From Paramoeba atlantica (taxonomy: Eukaryota; Discosea), in NCBI GenBank assembly GCA_977017575.1, contig CDRNVI010000177.1:310001-374000 (forward strand): a stretch of DNA of 64,000 nt, read 5' to 3'. The notes beneath the pieces are model-generated. The model was not told the DNA's origin. It saw only the letters and a program-made list of their open reading frames with translations, and searched no databases. Within the stretch, counting starts at the first letter, position 1. Every line of letters begins with the position of its first letter. The position numbers were made by a program, and so were the translations under genes. Positions 58,621 to 64,000 of this stretch are shown piece after piece.

Positions 58621-59687
58621 ACGTTTTGGTGGTCATGGAGATGTCAAGATTGATGAATATTGAGATACGGAGACCCCTTTAATTAGATGAGTTGTAAACG
58701 CCAAAAAACAAGTTTGCAAACTGAAAATCGCAAAAATTTTTTCCATTTTTTTTTGTGTGGAAACACATCCTTTTTCAAATTTGCATTCTGCAAAGCTCCA
58801 AAAACACCCGTCGCATTTTGAATGGGTCCAATTGCAAACTTGTTTTCGTTCGCATTGAAACAAGAGTGGGTAAACATCCATTCTCACAATTTTGAAGGGG
58901 AGAGTGAGAGCCAAAACGAAAATGCAAACACCAACTCACTCTCTCAAAAATAAATCTTTGTTTTGTGAGTTGATTCACTGAAACACTTCAAAAGCAGTGT
59001 GTTCTTTCTGCCACTCTGTGGGGTCACAAATAAAATTTTCATTCTTATTTCTCTCAACAAAACAATTTGATTTTAAACAACAAAAAAAGAGGAGTGGGGG
59101 GGGCAGGAACATCACCCACTCACTTGCTCTTTAAAATTTGAATAAATTGATTTTTATTGAATCTAGCAATTACTTTTTGAAAAGGCAACAATCCTTCTTT
59201 TTTTTCCCCCGCCTCTCTCTCTCTTTTCTCTTTCTATGTATTCATTCTCCCTCCTCCACTTCAAATATGATTTTTTGGGGGGTCACCAAAATACATTCAA
59301 AAAGAGGAAAAATTTAAAAACAGCAGTTTGAAAAGTTTGAAATGACAAAAAAAGAAAGAAAACCTCAGAACAATCTTTGGAAGGTTGAGACAAAAATCCC
59401 AAAAAGACAAAAAAAAAGGAAAGGAGAAAGAAAGAAAAACAAAAGAAACAAAAGAAACAAAAGAAACAAAAGAAACAAAAGAAACAAACCATGAAAAGTC
59501 AAAAAAAAAACCAAAGGAAAAAGAGGAGATCCCTTGAATTCAACAACCCAAACACAAACTTTTACCGAACAAAGTCTCTCTTTCTTTCTCTCTCTTCTCT
59601 CTTCCTCCTTTTCACAAAACAAAAAAAAAGCGGTTGAGCCGCTGATTTAGATCCCTTAATTTTTCAGGAAAGAGAAAGGGCGAAAAG
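58621..59687. other. Spacer before LRR copy 2
   Basis: Mixed then purine/pyrimidine-biased sequence, with a (GAAACAAAA)n-like stretch at 59440-59490 and a small perfect hairpin gcggttgagccgc near 59632. No gene supported. Confidence 0.35.
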
Positions 59688-60413
59688 ATGCTCTTTGTCA
59701 GCTTGATAATTGGTTTTTTTTTTTTTTCGTTTTTTCTTCCTCTTTTTCTCTCCTCTTCACCCTCTTCAGTTTTCTTCTTCCGACCTCTTCAGTTCCCCCT
59801 CCCTCTCTTTTTTTCCTTTCTTTCATTCTCTTTTCCACTCAATGTGACCTCCATTGAGGGAGCTTCCAAACTGACTTGAACAACTGCCTTTTTCTGTGGG
59901 GTGGGTGATGGGGGGAGAGGGAGTAAAAGGAGGAGAGGGGGGGGGGTTAAAAGGGATGGTGATAGGATCAACCACAAATATCATGACCATAATTTTAGGA
60001 TGATAATTTTTTGAGGAGGGGTGGGGGGGGGGATGTTTTGAGGGAGAGGGGAGAGGAGCGTTCTGGCTGATCAAGAAAAGAGGTTTTTTCCTCCTTCTCT
60101 TCTCTTTTCCTTTTTCTCCCTTTTTTGTTTTTTTTGAGTTTTCCTTTTTTTTCTTTCTTTTCTTGGGTTTTCTTTTTTTCTTTTTTCTCCATCTGTTTTT
60201 TTTCTCCTTTTTTCTTTTCTTTCTTTTTGTCTTTCCCTTTTTTTTTCTTGTTTTTGTTTTCTTTTTTTCTCACTGCTGTTTTCCCCCTTTGTCTTTTCCC
60301 TCTCTTGAGGGTAATTCTTTTTTTTAGTTCCTCTCTTTTTCCCTTTTGTTTGTGAGATTGGAAGATTTCATCTGGGAGGACAATGTTTTTGTGTTTTTTT
60401 CATTTGGATTTTT

Positions 60414-60459
60414 CATCCTCTCTGGATGTGAATCTGAAAATTTGAACCCAGAGAGTATG
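60414..60459. repeat. Dispersed palindrome, copy 5
   Basis: Left arm catcctctctggat, right arm acccagagagtatg, same centre and orientation as copy 1 because it lies in the duplicated segment. Confidence 0.6.
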
Positions 60460-61034
60460 AAAAAAAATTACAAAATACCCACAATCACAATGGAAAACAG
60501 AGCAAGAGGGGGGTTCTTGGGGGGGGGAGAGAGAATGGGAGAGGAGGGTGAGCAACACACAACCTCTGTTTTTTTGCTTCTCTTCTTCTTCTTCTCTCTC
60601 TTTCTCATTCTCTCCTTTTCTCCTCTCTCTCTTCTCTCCTCTTCTCTTTCTCTTCTGCTTTTTCTTTCTCTCTCTTCTCTCTTTCTCTCTTTCTATTATT
60701 TGTTAAAAAAGGCTTTTGGCAAACAACTATCTCCTTTCTTCTCTTGTTTTATTTGTTTCTTTTTCTTTTTTTTTTTCTTTTTTCTTTTTCTTCTTTTCTT
60801 TTTTTTCTTTTCTTTTTCTTGTAACTTTTTCATTCTTCTCTCTCTTTCTCTCTCCCCTTTTCTCTCCCTCTCTCCCTCTCTCTTCTCTCTTCTCTTTCTA
60901 GAGATCTTTCTGACAATACTTTGAGAGGGCTGTTCCATTAGAAATTGAAAATCTTCATGTTCAAATCATGTTTTTTTTATTTTTTATTTTTATTTTTATT
61001 TTTATTTTTATTTTTATTTTTATTTTTATTTTTA

Positions 61035-61065
<31 letters not shown>

Positions 61066-62039
61066 TTTATTTTTATTTTATTTCTTTTCCTTTTCTTTCT
61101 TTTCTTTCTTTTTTCTTTTCCTTTTCTTTCTTCCTTCTCTTCTCTTCTCTTCTTTTCTCTTCTCTTCTCTTCTCTTTTCTTCTCTTTTCTTTTCTTTTCT
61201 TTTCTTTTCTTTCTTTCTTTTCCAAAAGGTTTTTAGGAGTCAATCAACTGAAGGGAGAAAAAAATCTTGGACAAAATTTCAAAACTAACTGATTTGTAAT
61301 TTTTTCTTTTTTCTTTTTTCTTTTTTTTTCTTTTTCTTTTTCTTTTTCTTTTTCTTTTTTTCTTTTTCTTTTTTTCTTTTTTAACTTTTTTCTTTTTCTT
61401 TTTTATCTTTTTTCTTTTTCTTTTTCTTTCTTTTTTTTTTTCTTTTCATTTCTTTCATTTTTATTGAAAATTATTTTTGATTTTATCAGATCACTGGAAG
61501 GGAATTTCTTTTCAGGGGCAATGCCTATTGAATTTGCACAACTCTCTGATCTTCTTCAAATGTTTTTCTTTTTCTTTTTTTTTCTTTTTTCTTTTTTTAT
61601 TCTTTTTTCTTTTTCTTTCTTTTTTTCTTTTTTTCTTTTTTTCTTTTTTTCTTTTTTTCTTTTTTTCTTTTTTTTCTTTTTTTTTCTTGATTATTTTTTG
61701 AATAAATTATTCTGTTCTGATGATTTTTTTCTTTTCCTTCTTTCTCTCTCTCTTTTCTCTCTCACTTTTCTCTCTTTTTCTTCTCTCTCCCTCTCTCTTT
61801 CTCTCTCTCTCTCTCTCTCCTCTCTCTCTCCTCTCTTTCTTTCTCTCCCTTTCATAATATTATTAGAGACATTGTTTCTAATAAATTCATGGGGACTTTG
61901 CCAACTGAATTTGGACAACTCGCCAATTTGACTTGATGTTTTTTATTTTATTTTTTATTATTTTTATTTTTTTATTTAATTTTCTAATTTATTTCAATTG
62001 TGGACAAAGGGGAAAAGGGGAAGATAAAACATTTTGAAA

Positions 62040-63545
62040 GTTTTTAGAGAGGAGCACTTAGAGACTCTGCTCCCTAGAGTGCAGAGTCTGTTGTGGCAGA
62101 TTGTCAAGAGAAGGTGAAGAAATGTGGAGACCTTGCTGGATGGATCTCATGTTTCTCGCCATGCTATAGTGTTTCGCAAGAAGGCTCGATAGGAATCTTG
62201 ATCTAATATTATACCTCCCTGCAGAACCTCAGATGCAATGCACTTCAGGAAGCTTGTTACATCTGATGAGACCGCACCGCCTGATGAAGTTGACATAGGA
62301 AGAAAGAGAACTTCCACACCTGAAGAGTTGGACAATTTAATTTCTTTAAAGGTCCTCACTTCTTCATTATCTCTTCCTGCATTCAACATTTCGATGTGTG
62401 GGTATTCTGGTAGATATTTGTTCAGCTTTCAGATTTTCGCCATGTGTGGAATTGCAAGTGGATTCCTGGGGTTTTGTCAATTTGATGCACCTGTTGTCAT
62501 ACCTTGAAATGTGGATATTGCATTCTTGCCTTGGGCTGAAATGACTGTAGCATCCAGACACAAGTGTCTCCCACCTTGCCAATGTTTGAGAGTCAGGTCT
62601 GGCTTCTTGTTGTGATAATCAATGGGAGGGAAATGGCCATCTGGAAGCACATCAAACTGTGCAAATTTGGAGATTTGCAGAAGCTGTTTCACAAAACGAT
62701 GATGCCTGTCATTCATACCTTGGTTGAATTTCACACAGTCAGTGCAGTGGAGGGAACTCATCACAGGTTTGGAGCAGACAGTGCCTTGGCTTGAGAAAGA
62801 TGAGAGGGTGGGATCTGTGATGTCAAAGCGGTGTTGATAAGTGAAGCAGTACTCCTCAGCATTCAAAAAGTCTGGCCTACTGTAGTGAGTATCCTCTCCC
62901 TCAGAATTTGGGTAGACTGTCATCCACGCATGAGAAATTGGGCCAGCTTCATTCTCTTGGAGTGCAGCTTGCAGTGGAAGAAAATCATTATTTTGAATTA
63001 TCTTTTTTCTGTTTTCCTGAAACTGATAGCTGGAGAGCTTCTTCTGATACTTGAGAGCTGCTGAGTAGGATTCTGGGGGTGGATGGGCAAGCCTGGTGAG
63101 GAGTTGGTGAAAAGATAGGTTCTCTGTTTCTGCGATCTTCCACTCAGTATCAACTTTGGTTTTAAACTTAACATACACATTGGAGACCACTTGTTTCTCA
63201 AGGGAATCACGCTCCCAGAGGCTTTGAAAGAGAGGGAAGAGTTCTGGTCAAAAGGCATCGCATGCTTTGTACACTGAGATCCAGGAGCCCAAATAGGCTG
63301 CATGCATGATGTCTTTGACTGAAGCGGAAACCCCCTCCTCCCTTTGATTTAGTTCAACCTCATACATGTCATGCTGGTCCTTGGAGGAGTGAAGTTGATT
63401 CACTTGTAGAAGCCTGTGATTTTGGTCGAGAAATGTTCAAAACCATGGTGTGAGATGGGGAGACAGTGGGAAAGGTAGTTGGTTTTGGGCAGAAGAGTTT
63501 TCAAGAAAAGCTCCATCGACTCATTGAGGATAGGGGTGCATGATG
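62040..63545 (-). mobile_element. LINE fragment related to the 20-25 kb LINE
   Basis: The minus strand encodes the RT C-terminal part through the endonuclease, with about 40-50% identity to the larger copy by eye: AAYLGSWISVYKACDAF (63300), ENEAGPISHAWMTVYP (about 62900), SSLHCTDC, RHHRFVKQLL, KKPDLTLKHWQG (about 62590), LCLDATV and K-x3-Y (KLNKY, about 62420). Similarity continues to SSGVEVLFLPMSTSSGG (about 62300). The open frame 63190-62477 has 237 codons; shifts break the rest. It is 5'-truncated near 63545 in a T/A-rich tract and sits inside an LRR intron. Confidence 0.75.
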
Positions 63546-64000
63546 TTTTTTTATTTTATTTTTTATTTTTTTTATTTTTTATTTTTTTATTTTTTTATTT
63601 TTTGATATTATTTTTTATTATTTTATTATTTTATTATTTTTTTTATTTTTTATTTTTTATTATTTTATTCTGATTTCTTTTCTTTCCCTCTTCTTTCTTT
63701 CTTTCTCTCTTTCTCTTTTCTTTCTTTCTTTTTTCTTTCTTTTTTCTTTCTTTTTTCTTTCTTTTTTCTTTCTTTTCTCTTTGTAGGTATTTCAGTAAGA
63801 ATTCATTCACAGGACCACTCAACTCACAAATCTTGTTCGAATGTATTTTTTTCTTTTTTTCTTTTTCTTTTTCTTTCTTTTTTTTCTTTTTTTCTTTTTT
63901 TCTTTTTTCTTTTTCTTTTTTCTTTTAATTTTTTTTCCTTTTTCCTTTTTTTCATTTTCATTTTTCGTTCTCTCTTTCTTTCCACCACCAACCCAAGATC

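Larger units (their letters stand above)
59688..64000 (+). pseudogene. Leucine-rich-repeat gene, copy 2 (damaged, runs off the window)
   Basis: A possible first exon at 59688 encodes MLFVSLII, like a signal-peptide start, ending before GT. LRR exons: 60902-60969 (68 nt, one base short of copy 1, causing a frameshift), about 61228-61297 (weak), 61490-61561 (72 nt, SLEGNFFSGAMPIEFAQLSD), 61867-61937 (71 nt, DIVSNKFMGTLPTEFGQLAN, ending in an in-frame TGA probably from a one-base loss) and 63787-63842 (FSKNSFTGPLNSQILFE, short). Introns are T/C-rich, all in the same phase. A LINE fragment fills the intron before the last exon. The family is plant-type LRR; location at the cell surface is inferred. 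Confidence 0.6.
59791..64000 (+). repeat. Segmental duplicate of 442-2900
   Basis: Sequence order matches copy 1 in the same orientation, from agttccccctccc at 59792 (442) through the palindrome (60414 versus 1022), the LRR exons and introns to caccaccaacccaagatc at the window end (2869-2886). Copy 2 lacks the SINE and the MITE but contains a LINE fragment and extra exons. Confidence 0.85.

Overview
The window is nuclear DNA of an AT-rich, repeat-laden microbial eukaryote. It carries one 18S-5.8S-28S rRNA unit (about 38.9-51.1 kb), a 5S rRNA gene, five tRNA genes (Lys, Gly, His, Thr, Met), a three-unit polyubiquitin gene, GT-AG introns and several transposon families. The fungal-like end of the 5.8S gene (TTTGAGTGTCATTT) and the ESSDTI segment of ubiquitin suggest an early-branching fungus or a near relative. 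That placement is inference.

Layout. 0-4.7 kb: a SINE, then a decayed leucine-rich-repeat (LRR) gene with one LRR per small exon between long T/C-rich introns, broken by a CACTA-type MITE. 5.0-7.5 kb: a full-length but dead piggyBac-like transposon. 7.5-12.7 kb: nested fragments of a TIR element, a second piggyBac and a LINE with reverse transcriptase and RNase H remnants. 13.9-17.95 kb: a satellite of 193-bp monomers in a 386-bp dimeric higher-order repeat. 20-25.2 kb: a poly(A)-tailed LINE with an R2-like order (RT, zinc knuckle, restriction-like endonuclease), ending beside a 5S gene. 26-27 kb: an intact PB1-domain gene. 27.3-30.3 kb: a purine-to-pyrimidine tract. 31.1-31.8 kb: polyubiquitin. 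36-37.5 kb: tRNA-Lys with a second CACTA MITE. 38.9-51.1 kb: rDNA. 51-59 kb: tRNA cluster mixed with transposon debris. 59.7-64 kb: a second copy of the 0.4-2.9 kb LRR tract, now holding a related LINE fragment.

The most notable object is a 5.4-kb insertion in the 28S gene, in the peptidyl-transferase region, flanked by a TCGAAG repeat. On the antisense strand it contains a nine-exon gene that I could splice by hand into one uninterrupted 750-codon frame, with every junction GT-AG and every phase matching. The protein has GIY-YIG-nuclease-like features, possibly in two modules, joined by a Ser/Pro-rich linker. It fits no group I intron boundary I could construct and may be an undescribed rDNA-inhabiting element.

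Two recurrent themes are a 45-bp palindrome (ATACTCTCTGGGT...ACCCAGAGAGTAT) found five times, and poly(A) tracts that stop directly beside Pol III genes. Because the LRR tract is duplicated, the window supplies its own empty sites for the SINE and the first MITE. Most open frames in the window are translations of T/C- or A/G-rich low complexity and are not annotated as genes.
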